From: Bacteroidota bacterium
GTDB taxonomy: Bacteria > Bacteroidota > Bacteroidia > Bacteroidales > Cfx3-03
Direction: 5' to 3'
DNA length: 64,000 nt
Assembly (NCBI GenBank): GCA_013390605.1
Contig: JACAUB010000001.1
Location: 2,844,233-2,908,232 of the forward strand
Shown here piece after piece: positions 36,001-44,659 of the stretch (position 1 is the first letter of the stretch; every line of letters starts with the position of its first letter). Made by a program: the position numbers and the translations under genes. The notes beneath the pieces were generated by a model that had not been told where the DNA came from, made no database searches, and saw only the letters and a list, made by a program, of their open reading frames with translations.

Positions 36001-36393
36001 ACTCCCAACATGGTAAGACCACTTCAAGTTGCATGGACAAGTGTTCCTACTGCTATTGAAGGTAAATTCTGGAGTGTTAATAATACTGAAGCACAAAATC
36101 TGGCAGCCAGATTCCCCAGATTATCAGAAAATGGAGCGAATGGTAACAATTATGTAATGTCTGATTTTTGGTTATTTAATGGATCCTATTTCCGATTAAA
36201 GAATGTTTCGTTAGGATATACCATTCCTTCTACTTTAACCAATAAAATAAAATTACAAAGTGTTAGATTTTACACTACAGTATCCGATTTATTCTCTTAT
36301 AATCATTATCTTAAGGGTTGGGATCCTGAAGTTGCTGATTCGAGCTATCCTATTACCATGTCATTCATCTTTGGTGTATCTGTTAAATTTTAA
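33022..36393 (+). CDS. SusC-like TonB-dependent transporter with STN signalling domain
   Basis: A 1,123-residue outer-membrane importer. The N-terminus has the long pre-signal typical of FecR-linked SusC proteins, with the hydrophobic core IMKLTVIFICLFSLSVQATG. Then come STN (about 50-120: NLKEISLKEVFKMIEKQTPC, DITVDEALNIILKD), a carboxypeptidase-regulatory-like domain (about 129-205: VSGTVTDSQTGESLPGVSIF), the plug (VVIGYGTTKKSDLTGSV, GSRAASGVILVTTKRG) and the barrel. It forms a lidded complex with the SusD-like lipoprotein that follows 11 bases later, and reports ligand to FecR and the sigma factor. Substrate is inferred from the GH95 and esterase genes downstream. Confidence 0.95.
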   Translation: MKKIHYWEKYVQIFLQKHQILIIMKLTVIFICLFSLSVQATGYSQSAKVNLNLKEISLKEVFKMIEKQTPCRFFYNDQFVDLDSKVSFKANDITVDEALNIILKDANVTHKVLENNLVVIAPIDNQAKNTVSGTVTDSQTGESLPGVSIFIKGTTKGTVTDKQGKFSLTSTNPNATLVFSFIGYDKQEVNLNGNQNITVALVANVKNLDEVVVIGYGTTKKSDLTGSVGSVQGTALAKRQTTQLSSALQGAISGVMVTQNNSAPGATASIRIRGITTIGTSDPLVIIDGVPGGSIDDINPKDVESMSVLKDAAAASIYGSRAASGVILVTTKRGKMGFSNITYNFEYGIEKPTSMPTYTGAVKYMQYANEQKWNDNGNVGTTYPVFTQDYIANYAANHAANPDLYPDTDWSSLILKKSSMRQTHSLTISSGTKNLQTNASFTLDNVGALYDLRSYKRINARVNNDIMINKYLSATIDLNVKRVESGAPATGDPTFNARQAAPIYAAMWTDGLVGAGKVGANPYGLLEYGGTSNTWNNQLSGKISLDFKPIAGLKLSAVFSPTFNYDKNKSFSKAIPYTNYNDPNTYVGFIQGAVTTSLSESRNDGYFHTTQFLGNYEKSIGKHNLNIMAGYENYYSTYESLGASRDAYELTNYPYLDLGPLTLRNNSGSATENAYRSYFGRVMYNFSNKYYIQANIREDGSSRFDPKYRWGTFPSVSTGWVISSENFMKKLPVISYLKLRASWGALGNERIGNYPYQSTIAFGNTLLYQGTTPVSVTTAAQTTYAIPNISWEKTETTDFGVDLNMLKNRLRLTGDYYLKTTKDMLLALQIPPSLGFDNPNQNTGKMNTKGWEVELSWSDKIGEIGYSASVNVSDFKSKMGDLGGTEFIGDQIKVKGSEYNEWYGFVSEGLFQNAADVAASPKLYANSKPGDIKYKDISGPNGVPDGIISAQYDRVRLGGSLPRYMYGGNLQFDYKGFDLGIVFQGVGKQNARITPNMVRPLQVAWTSVPTAIEGKFWSVNNTEAQNLAARFPRLSENGANGNNYVMSDFWLFNGSYFRLKNVSLGYTIPSTLTNKIKLQSVRFYTTVSDLFSYNHYLKGWDPEVADSSYPITMSFIFGVSVKF

Positions 36394-36404
36394 AAGCTAA
36401 AACT

Positions 36405-38102
36405 ATGAAATACATTATAGCATTTCTCTTTTTAAGCCTGTTCTTTGGCACAGCCTGTACAGACTTAAACATAAATCCATTATCTCAAGGTTCTAGTGCA
36501 AGCTGGTACTCAAATGAAACAGAGTTTACGATGGCATTAAACGATTGTTATCGGGAGGTCTTTTGGCCCAAAGATGATGATTTATGGACCGACGATGTTA
36601 TCTACCGTGCTAATTTAAATGAGATAACCGGAAATACAATGACCGGACAATCAGGAACGGTTACAACAATGTGGTTAAATTCATATAAATCAATTTCAAG
36701 ATGTAATACTATTATTGCCAGTATTCCAAAAGCAACCGGTAAAATATCAACTGCAAAGCTCGATCAATATGCAGCTGAGGCACGTTTCTGCCGTGCATGC
36801 CGTTATTCAGATTTGATCAGACACTTTGGAGATGTAATCTATACAACCAGAGTTCTTCCGCTTGATTCAGCATTCATGGTTAGTAAAACACCAAAAGCTG
36901 ATATCTTAAAAGGGATCTATGCTGATTTAGATTTTGCAGCAAGTAAATTACCTGCCTCCTATTCTGCTTCTACTGTAAAAAGGGCAACTAAAGGTGCTGC
37001 ATTGGCATATAAAGCAAGAATTGCACTTTGTATGGGTGATTATACGACTGCACGCGATGCTGCAAAAGCCTGTATGGATCTAGGAGTATATACATTATAT
37101 CCCGATTTTGGTAAGTTATTTCTACCGACGACAAAAAATGCTGTTGAAACAATCTTTATGACTCCCAGATCTGTTGCATTAAATGTTATTCTTGATGTTG
37201 CTTTTATTCAGAATACGACAACCAGAACAGCTCCCAATGGTTGGTGTGCCTATAATCCATCATGGGATTTCTTTTGTTCATTTCTCTGCACGGATGGCAA
37301 AACCATTGATAAATCGCCTTTGTATAACCCCAGGCTTCCATTCAAAAATCGTGATCCACGCTGTACAAAGACAATTGTCGAGTTTGGAACAGCTCATTTA
37401 GGTTTTATCTATCAGCCACACCCTGATAGTACAAAAGTTTTAAATGTAAATACAGGAAAGTATGTAACCAATATGGATACCCGTTCATATACACAATATG
37501 CTTCTTACAATGGATTAGCGTGTAAAAAAGGAGTTGATATTGATTGGATTGACGATTTAAAATCCGATCCAGATAGAATATTAATGCGCTATGCTGATGT
37601 TCTACTAATGTATGCTGAAGCAAAAATAGAATTAAATGAAATTGATCAGACCGTTAGAGATGCAATGAATATGGTTCGCGCAAGAGCTTATGGCGTAGAT
37701 AAATCAGCTATTTCTTCTTATCCTGCTATTACTGAAACAGATCAGGCAAGTCTGAGAAGAATACTCCGTTTAGAACGTCGAATGGAGTTTTATAATGAAG
37801 GCTTACGTTATCAGGACATTATTCGTTGGAAAATTGCTGAAATTGTCCTCAATAAAACAAGCTATGGCATGTTGGATCCAGCTGATCAAAGAGCTAAAAT
37901 TATCAGTAAGGGACTATGGTTCTTCCCTGGAATCCCTAATTTTGATAATCAAGACATTCCTGATTTCACAGCATGGTATACTGCTGGTTTAACAAAATTA
38001 TTAACGCCTAAAACGTTTGACAAAAATAGGCAGTATCTATGGCCATTACCTACAACAGAACTATTAGGTAATAAGAATTTAGCACAGAACCCTGGTTATT
38101 AA
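36405..38102 (+). CDS. SusD-like surface glycan-binding lipoprotein
   Basis: A 565-residue lipoprotein (lipobox FGTAC, Cys18). The SusD/RagB pattern of four tetratricopeptide-like helix pairs is visible: YKSISRCNTIIASIPKATG, AEARFCRACRYSDLIRHFGD, YADLDFAASKLPASYSAS, KGAALAYKARIALCMGDYTT and late RILRLERRMEFYNEGLRYQD with DIIRWK. The C-terminal YLWPLPTTELLGNKNLAQNP ends as SusD proteins do. It caps the SusC barrel and captures glycan. A hairpin follows the stop. Confidence 0.95.
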   Translation: MKYIIAFLFLSLFFGTACTDLNINPLSQGSSASWYSNETEFTMALNDCYREVFWPKDDDLWTDDVIYRANLNEITGNTMTGQSGTVTTMWLNSYKSISRCNTIIASIPKATGKISTAKLDQYAAEARFCRACRYSDLIRHFGDVIYTTRVLPLDSAFMVSKTPKADILKGIYADLDFAASKLPASYSASTVKRATKGAALAYKARIALCMGDYTTARDAAKACMDLGVYTLYPDFGKLFLPTTKNAVETIFMTPRSVALNVILDVAFIQNTTTRTAPNGWCAYNPSWDFFCSFLCTDGKTIDKSPLYNPRLPFKNRDPRCTKTIVEFGTAHLGFIYQPHPDSTKVLNVNTGKYVTNMDTRSYTQYASYNGLACKKGVDIDWIDDLKSDPDRILMRYADVLLMYAEAKIELNEIDQTVRDAMNMVRARAYGVDKSAISSYPAITETDQASLRRILRLERRMEFYNEGLRYQDIIRWKIAEIVLNKTSYGMLDPADQRAKIISKGLWFFPGIPNFDNQDIPDFTAWYTAGLTKLLTPKTFDKNRQYLWPLPTTELLGNKNLAQNPGY

Positions 38103-38146
38103 ATCAGGAAAGCATTAATCATAATGATTGATTGTGTTCAACAAAT

Positions 38147-38182
38147 ACAGAAGGCGCAAGTGAATCCATTTGCGCTTTCTGT
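38147..38182 (+). terminator. Terminator-like hairpin after SusD
   Basis: acagaaggcgcaagtg (38147-38162) pairs with 38167-38182 over 16 bp with two G-T wobbles and a 4-base loop. There is no T-tract, so it may act as a partial terminator or as a stabiliser giving more SusCD message than enzyme message. Confidence 0.65.
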
Positions 38183-38242
38183 TCTAATAAGCACTAAAGA
38201 ATCATGCATAAAAGATTATTTAAAATATTTAATAGGCACGAA

Positions 38243-40690
38243 ATGAAATTTTTATCCTTATTTATTCTGGCTGTAGTCTTTGTTTTTTCAAATAGTTTCG
38301 CTCAGAAGAAATTAAATACGAAGTTAAACTTCAGTGGCATTTATCCCAACCTTGCTTACTATAATAATGAGGGAGAATGTGGCACTGGAGCAGTTGTCCC
38401 TTGGGCAAATAGATTATGGGTGATCACTTATGGTCCACATCTTCCTTTTGGCTCATCTGACAAGCTATATGAAATTACACCTGATTTACAACAAATTATT
38501 CATCCGGAAAGTATTGGAGGAACACCTGCCAACCGACTGATTCATAAAGAGAGCAATCAACTATTTATAGGTCCATATGCAATTGATGCAAACCGGAATG
38601 TAAGAGTTATTCCCTGGCAAGAAGCACCGGGTCGTTATACAGGAGCAGCACGTCATCTCACAAACCCTGCAGATAAAATATACATTGCAACTATGGAAGA
38701 GGGGTTCTACGAAGTTGATGTAAACACACTCAAGACAAAAATACTTTATGAAGATATCAATGTTACCAAAAAGAAATCAAACGATAACGATAGAAACCAG
38801 AAAGGAACCTTACTTCCTGGGGCCCATGGTAAAGGTTTCTATTCAGGACAAGGTGTTTGCGTTTACGCTAATAACGGAGAGCCCTCTAATGAGGCATTAA
38901 CGAAATTTGATATTAAATCTGGAGTTCTTGCTGAGTGGGATGGAAAAGATTGGAAAGTTATTAGAAGGAATCAATTTACCGAAATCAGTGGTCCCGGTGG
39001 AATTTATGGAAATCCACATCCTGAAACAGATCCAATCTGGACAAATGGATGGGATCATAAATCATTATTGATCGGTGTTCGCGATTCAGGTAAATGGTCG
39101 TTCTACCGGTTACCCAAAGCAAGCCACAGCTATGACGGGGCTCATGGTTGGAATACCGAATGGCCACGCATCCGGGATATTGGAACTACTGAAAAACCAG
39201 ATTATATGATGACGATGCATGGAATGTTCTGGCATTTTCCCAGCACATTCTGTTCAACCAACTCGGCAGGAATCAGACCAGGATCAGCTTATCTAAAAGT
39301 TATTGGAGATTTTACCAGATGGGACGGTAAATTGGTTTTCGGTTGCGATGATGCTGCTAAATCTGAATTTCTTAATAAACGCAAAGTAAAAGGGGCTATT
39401 TCGGGACCAGGACAATCCAATTCAAATCTTTGGTTTACCTCGCTTGAAACACCTTTCCAGTTAGGTCCTAACACTTCAGAAGGAGCTGTATGGTTAAATG
39501 AAGCTGTAACAAAAGCAAATCCTTCAGAGCCATTTCTTTTTGCAGGATGGCCTAAACGTATAGCTTGGATTAAAAATGATGGCACTGAAACTGTTAATTT
39601 TTCTTTTGAAGTTGATAAAAAAGGAACCAATGTATGGCAACCACTACGTTCAGTTTCAGTGGAAGCTGGAAAAAGTATTGCTGTAGAATTTTCCTCAAAA
39701 GAAACCGGAGAGTGGATTAGAACAATTACAGATAAAAACACTATGGCCACTGTACATTTCTTCTATACGGCAAACGATACCAGATCAACTATTCCAAATA
39801 GCATTTTTAAAGGATTAGCAAATGTTTCTGATACAGAATGTTTAGGTGGTTTAATTTATTCACTGGGCGACAATCGTAGGGCTCTAGGAATATCAACCCA
39901 AACCGGATATTATGAAATGGACGATAAAATGAATCTGGTAGCTCAAAATGACACTGCCACACAACACTTTATCGACAAGGCTATGCAGATTCCGAAAAAG
40001 GTTATTACTATTGAGGAATCGTCAATATTGATTGTTGATGATCGCGGTCGTCGTTGGCGTTTACCATTAGGCGATAAAAAATACACCCAATTAACTAATA
40101 ATGCAGAGCTGAGAATTTGTCGCGAAGTATCAACAGAACGCGACCTATTCAACTGTATGGGTACTTTCTATGAACTTCCCGCTGAGAATGCAGATGGGTT
40201 TGCAAAAATTCGTCCAATAGCATCTCATAACTATCGTTTGAATGATTATGGTTGCTATAGAGGTATGTTGATTATGACAGGAATAAATCCATCAGAAGCT
40301 AAAGATAATACCCATATCATTTTGGCAAATGATGGAAAAGCAGCAGTATGGGCAGGTGTTATCGATGACTTATGGAAAATGGGAAAACCAACAGGACAAG
40401 GTGGCCCATGGAAAAACACATCGGTACAAGCAAATGAAGCATCCGATCCATATTTAATTGGTTTTTATGATAAACGCTCTTTAACACTATCTCACCAATC
40501 AAAGAACGCAGTTACTTTTCAAATTGAGGTAGAACCTATTGGTCATGGACCATGGATGGTATACAAAGAAATTACTGTAGCACCTGGGAAATCCTTTAGT
40601 TACACTTTCCCTGATAATTTCCAGTCGCGTTGGATCCGATTCAAGACTAACAAATCAACTACAGCATCAGCATGGTTGGATTATAAATAA
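38243..40690 (+). CDS. Large secreted protein with repeated propeller/beta-sandwich architecture, function unknown
   Basis: I place the start at the internal ATG 38243, which gives a clean signal peptide (FLSLFILAVVFVFSNSFAQ) and 815 residues; the frame opens at 38204. I do not recognise a named family. The sequence has propeller-like blade signals (KLYEITPDLQQIIHPESIGG, DKIYIATMEEGFYEVDVNT, LTKFDIKSGVLAEWDG). A beta-sandwich unit occurs twice: near residues 437-505 (RSVSVEAGKSIAVEFSSKET, GEWIRTITDK) and near 750-815 (KEITVAPGKSFSYTFPDNFQ, SRWIRFKTNK). The protein therefore seems to be two propeller-plus-sandwich lobes. Placed between SusD and GH95, it could be an enzyme (lyase or glycosidase) or a surface glycan-binding protein. 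Confidence 0.75.
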   Translation: MKFLSLFILAVVFVFSNSFAQKKLNTKLNFSGIYPNLAYYNNEGECGTGAVVPWANRLWVITYGPHLPFGSSDKLYEITPDLQQIIHPESIGGTPANRLIHKESNQLFIGPYAIDANRNVRVIPWQEAPGRYTGAARHLTNPADKIYIATMEEGFYEVDVNTLKTKILYEDINVTKKKSNDNDRNQKGTLLPGAHGKGFYSGQGVCVYANNGEPSNEALTKFDIKSGVLAEWDGKDWKVIRRNQFTEISGPGGIYGNPHPETDPIWTNGWDHKSLLIGVRDSGKWSFYRLPKASHSYDGAHGWNTEWPRIRDIGTTEKPDYMMTMHGMFWHFPSTFCSTNSAGIRPGSAYLKVIGDFTRWDGKLVFGCDDAAKSEFLNKRKVKGAISGPGQSNSNLWFTSLETPFQLGPNTSEGAVWLNEAVTKANPSEPFLFAGWPKRIAWIKNDGTETVNFSFEVDKKGTNVWQPLRSVSVEAGKSIAVEFSSKETGEWIRTITDKNTMATVHFFYTANDTRSTIPNSIFKGLANVSDTECLGGLIYSLGDNRRALGISTQTGYYEMDDKMNLVAQNDTATQHFIDKAMQIPKKVITIEESSILIVDDRGRRWRLPLGDKKYTQLTNNAELRICREVSTERDLFNCMGTFYELPAENADGFAKIRPIASHNYRLNDYGCYRGMLIMTGINPSEAKDNTHIILANDGKAAVWAGVIDDLWKMGKPTGQGGPWKNTSVQANEASDPYLIGFYDKRSLTLSHQSKNAVTFQIEVEPIGHGPWMVYKEITVAPGKSFSYTFPDNFQSRWIRFKTNKSTTASAWLDYK

Positions 40691-40696
40691 TTCTTT

Positions 40697-40737
40697 AAAA
40701 GTAATCCTATCCCTCAAAAAGAGATAGGATTACTTTT
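40697..40737 (+). terminator. Rho-independent terminator
   Basis: A 15-bp perfect stem (40697-40711 with 40723-40737) around an 11-base loop, the 3' arm ending in a T-run that continues to 40739. It separates the upstream PUL part from GH95, so GH95 probably has its own promoter. Confidence 0.85.
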
Positions 40738-40923
40738 TTAAGGGTCTCAAAACATTAATTCAACTTTTTTTGAGTTATCCTTTTACAAGGTCTTTTATAT
40801 CACTTACTTTTCAAAAAGTTGCTAAGTATTAATGAATGTTTAAGGCTTTAAAATAAGGGAGATTAATATGGATAATGCTTTCTCTTAATCCTTTTTAACT
40901 TTCAAAAAAAAACATTTTAAAAT

Positions 40924-43098
40924 ATGCGATTCCTATTTTTAGTAATCTTTACGTTTGTTATTGCCCAATATTCAAATGTACAAGGGCAGACTTCAAATAG
41001 TCTCTGGTATGAAAAGCCTGCCGAGAAATGGCTCGAAGCACTCCCAATCGGAAACGGTAGCATCGGAGCTATGATTTTTGGAGGTGTAGATAAAGAACGA
41101 ATTCAATTTAACGAACAGAGCTTGTGTACCGGAGACCAGGAAAAGATGGGAAACTATCAACCCTTTGGTGATATATATATTGATTTCGCATCTCATAAGG
41201 CTTCAGGGTATCGGCGTGAGCTAAATATTAATGAAGCCATTCACAAAACAACATTCGAAGCAAATGGTGTTCATTTTAAAAGAGAGTATTTTGCTAGCTA
41301 TCCTGATAAGGTAATAGTTTTTTTCATCTCAGCGGATAAGAAAAACCAGATCTCAGGAAAAGTTAAATTAGCAGATGCTCATCATGCTTTAATTACTACT
41401 ACTGCCCAAAAGCTAATTGCTACAGGTAGACTTACTGAGAACCAAATGGATTATGAATCTCAGATACAAGTCATCAACAACGGAGGAATAGTAACAACTG
41501 ACACATCTGGAATTACAGTAACGAATGCCAATACGGTAACTATTTTACTTTCAGCCGGAACTTCATTTATAAATGACTTCAGGAAAGATTTCAAGGGAGA
41601 TCATCCCCACCAACGATTAGAAAAAATATTGTCTGCTGCTTCAAAAAAAACCTATGAACAACTTCTTAAAAACCATGAATCAGATTACCATGCTTTGTTT
41701 AACCGTGTTCAACTCAATCTGGGGAATACCCCTAATGAATCTACTCTTGACCGATTAAAGGCATACAAAAAAGGCGCGAAAGATCCGGCACTTGAAGCTT
41801 TACTTTTTCAATATGGTCGATATCTATTAATCAGCTCATCCCGTCCCGGTGGTTTGCCTGCAAATTTACAAGGGATTTGGAATGATGAATTCAAACCTGC
41901 CTGGTATTCTCAGTATACTACCAATATAAATATTGAAATGAACTATTGGTTGGCCGAACCAACAGGACTTACAGAATGTACAGCTCCTCTTTTCGATTGG
42001 GTTGAGAATTTAGCAGATGTTCAGAAAAAATCATCTGATCCGAAACTTATAACAAAAAAAGGATGGATTGCATACAGCACCAATAATATTATGGGCGGAA
42101 ATTCCAAATGGGGAATTCACCGTCCTGGCAGTGCTTGGCTCAGTCAACACTTTTGGGAACACTATGCTTTTACAGGTGACACCAATTTCTTAAAAAACAG
42201 GGCTTATCCGATGTTAAAAGACGTGGTTGAATACTGGGAAGAACACTTAATAGAACGCCCCGATGGTAAATTAATTACCCCGGATGGATGGTCTCCGGAA
42301 CATGCTCCGGGAATGATTGAAGGGGACCGGACTCCCTATCCAGGTGTTTCATACGACCAACAAATTGTTTACGATCTCTTTTCTAACTATATTGAAGCTT
42401 CTAAAGCTTTAAATATCGATACAGATTATAGAACTAAGATTACAGAAATGCGAAACAAGTTGTTAGGTCCACAAATTGGCAAATGGGGACAATTACAAGA
42501 ATGGATGGAAGATGTAGATAATCCACAAGATCACCATCGTCACAACTCGCATATGTTTGCAGTTCATCCCGGCCGACAAATTAGCCCAATCTCAACGCCC
42601 GAATATGCAAAAGCAGCTCTTGTTTCGCTCAATGCTAGAGGCGATGAAGGTGGAGGATGGAGTAGTGCATGGAAAATCAACATATACGCCCGACTTTTAG
42701 AACCTAAAAAAGCTTATAAATTCATCCATCAACTTATCAATAGAAACATTTTATTGAACCTTTTCGATACATACCCTCCATTTCAGATGGATGGAAACTT
42801 TGGTTTTACGGCAGGAGTAACAGAGATGCTTTTACAAAGTCACCTAAAAAATGGCGATACAAATATCATTCAGCTATTACCTGCTTTACCCACTGCATGG
42901 CTAAATGGAAGCATCACCGGTTTAAAAACAAGAGGGGGAATTACAACCAACATTTACTGGAAAAATGGCAAGCTAATCAAAGCAGAATTTAAATCGAATA
43001 AAGATGATATTTTTGAGATATTGTATGATACTACGAAGGAAAAAATCAATATTCAAGCAAATAAAAAATACAAGTTTTATCCTAAATACAGTAAATGA
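40924..43098 (+). CDS. Glycoside hydrolase family 95 (alpha-L-fucosidase or alpha-L-galactosidase)
   Basis: A 724-residue secreted enzyme (signal peptide ending NVQGQ). N-terminal beta-sandwich with the GH95 opening WYEKPAEKWLEALPIGNGSI and DKERIQFNEQSLCTGD, then the (alpha/alpha)6 barrel. Residues matching the catalytic set known for the Bifidobacterium 1,2-alpha-L-fucosidase are present: Asn334 and Asn336 in NINIEMNYW, Glu459 in DGWSPEHAPG and Asp623 in FQMDGNFGFT. The enzyme inverts configuration and removes terminal fucose or L-galactose. Its ATGA junction overlaps the esterase gene, so the two act together, probably on an acetylated side chain. Confidence 0.93.
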   Translation: MRFLFLVIFTFVIAQYSNVQGQTSNSLWYEKPAEKWLEALPIGNGSIGAMIFGGVDKERIQFNEQSLCTGDQEKMGNYQPFGDIYIDFASHKASGYRRELNINEAIHKTTFEANGVHFKREYFASYPDKVIVFFISADKKNQISGKVKLADAHHALITTTAQKLIATGRLTENQMDYESQIQVINNGGIVTTDTSGITVTNANTVTILLSAGTSFINDFRKDFKGDHPHQRLEKILSAASKKTYEQLLKNHESDYHALFNRVQLNLGNTPNESTLDRLKAYKKGAKDPALEALLFQYGRYLLISSSRPGGLPANLQGIWNDEFKPAWYSQYTTNINIEMNYWLAEPTGLTECTAPLFDWVENLADVQKKSSDPKLITKKGWIAYSTNNIMGGNSKWGIHRPGSAWLSQHFWEHYAFTGDTNFLKNRAYPMLKDVVEYWEEHLIERPDGKLITPDGWSPEHAPGMIEGDRTPYPGVSYDQQIVYDLFSNYIEASKALNIDTDYRTKITEMRNKLLGPQIGKWGQLQEWMEDVDNPQDHHRHNSHMFAVHPGRQISPISTPEYAKAALVSLNARGDEGGGWSSAWKINIYARLLEPKKAYKFIHQLINRNILLNLFDTYPPFQMDGNFGFTAGVTEMLLQSHLKNGDTNIIQLLPALPTAWLNGSITGLKTRGGITTNIYWKNGKLIKAEFKSNKDDIFEILYDTTKEKINIQANKKYKFYPKYSK

Positions 43099-44594
43099 AT
43101 TCGGCATATAGAAATATAAAAAGGATAGCAATTCGTACATTTGGAACGATAGTTTGTCTGATATTATTTTCATACACCTTTGGATCTTCAAGAAACAAAA
43201 ACGAGGGTGATCCACAGAAGAGATACACGATTTTGGGTCTGGGAGATTCCATTACGGAGGGTGGGACTAACTTTCAATCATACCTTTTTCCCCTATGGGA
43301 GAAGCTTTTCACAAAGGGATATTTTTTCGAATTTATTGGTCCTAATTCCAGCCAATGTCGAATTGGGACATTGAATTGTGCTGGTTTTAGTGAAAAAAGC
43401 AGTGAATTCCTAGACACTCATATCGACAGTATTTACCGAAAATATCCTGCTGACATTGTTTTGCTTCATTCCGGACATAACCATCACGATAGTGAGAAAC
43501 CAATTGCAGGTATCGTTGCAGCAAATAAATCAATCATTAGAAAAATCAGAGAGATTAATCCTAATGTAAAAATTCTGGTCGCTCAGGTTATCACGAGTGG
43601 AAAATTACCGAAATATTCCTATATTCCAACCCTAAACAGACATATTGCAAAAATGGTTAAACAACTGAACAGTAACAACGTTTTGCTTGTTAATCAGGCA
43701 AAACGCTTTAATTGGCAAAAATATACAGTTAACGATAAAGAACATCCCAATGCCGCTGGGGCTGAGAAGATTGCTTCTGTCTGGTTTAACGCAATGAAGA
43801 AAATAATGACACCTCCAAAAGAAGCATTCAAACCATTAATTATAAGCTATAAAAAATTAGATTCGGACGACCTAAAACTTCATGTTTTCAAACCCAATGG
43901 CATAAAAAAAGGAGAAAAGAGACCTGCAATTATTTACTTTTTTGGTGGCGGTTGGAGCGTGGGAACCCCATTACAGTTTTATAGAGAATGTGTATATTAT
44001 GCAGAAAAAGGGATGATTGCTATTACTGCCGAATATAGGATTTCTTACATTCACAAAACGACTCCTTTTGAAAGTATTGAGGATGCAAAAGATGCAATAC
44101 GGTGGCTTCGTAAGAATGCAGATCAATTGGATATAGACCCGGATCGAATTGCAGCAGCTGGAGCTTCTGCAGGAGGACATTTGGCTGCAGCTACAGGAAT
44201 ACTTAAAGGAACCAGAGCAAGAAAAACGGATGTAAATTTCAAGCCAAACCTTTTATTGCTCTATTATCCCGTTATAGATAACAGTGCAAATGGATACGGT
44301 ACTGAAGAAATGAAAAAAAAATATATGGAGATTTCACCTTTACATAATATTGATTCTACAGCTCCACCTACTCTTTTTATTTTGGGAACAAAAGATCCAT
44401 TGATTCCGATAAATATAGCGGAAGAATTCAAAAAGAAAATGGAATCTTTAGGAGGGTATTGTGAACTTCATTTATATGAAGGTGCTGGCCATCCTATATT
44501 CTTTTATTCTAAACCATTAACAGATGATTTTTATAATATTAGAAAGGAATCGGATGCCTTTCTTTTAAAACATGGATTTTTAAAAAATCAATAA
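43095..44594 (+). CDS. Two-domain esterase: SGNH hydrolase fused to alpha/beta-hydrolase
   Basis: A 499-residue secreted protein. Domain 1 (about 42-235) is an SGNH/GDSL hydrolase: ILGLGDSITEGG supplies the Ser, LLHSGHNHHD is an unusual version of the GxND block, and EHPNAAGAEKIA supplies the Asp/His pair. Domain 2 (about 250-499) is a carboxylesterase of the acetyl-xylan-esterase-like alpha/beta fold: IIYFFGGGWSVGT (oxyanion loop), AAGASAGGHLAAATG (nucleophile Ser), GTKDPLIP (Asp) and GAGHPIF (His). Two complete catalytic sets in one chain imply removal of two kinds or positions of ester from a decorated glycan. Start overlaps the GH95 stop by four bases. Confidence 0.87.
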   Translation: MNSAYRNIKRIAIRTFGTIVCLILFSYTFGSSRNKNEGDPQKRYTILGLGDSITEGGTNFQSYLFPLWEKLFTKGYFFEFIGPNSSQCRIGTLNCAGFSEKSSEFLDTHIDSIYRKYPADIVLLHSGHNHHDSEKPIAGIVAANKSIIRKIREINPNVKILVAQVITSGKLPKYSYIPTLNRHIAKMVKQLNSNNVLLVNQAKRFNWQKYTVNDKEHPNAAGAEKIASVWFNAMKKIMTPPKEAFKPLIISYKKLDSDDLKLHVFKPNGIKKGEKRPAIIYFFGGGWSVGTPLQFYRECVYYAEKGMIAITAEYRISYIHKTTPFESIEDAKDAIRWLRKNADQLDIDPDRIAAAGASAGGHLAAATGILKGTRARKTDVNFKPNLLLLYYPVIDNSANGYGTEEMKKKYMEISPLHNIDSTAPPTLFILGTKDPLIPINIAEEFKKKMESLGGYCELHLYEGAGHPIFFYSKPLTDDFYNIRKESDAFLLKHGFLKNQ

Positions 44595-44659
44595 TTGATT
44601 TCAAAAACTAATAAAAGAATAACCAATTAAAATTAAAAAAACAAAACATATACCCCACG

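Noticed and set aside
39289..39750. 153-codon frame on the minus strand
   Set aside because: Antisense to the two-lobed secreted protein; no recognisable family, start context or promoter.
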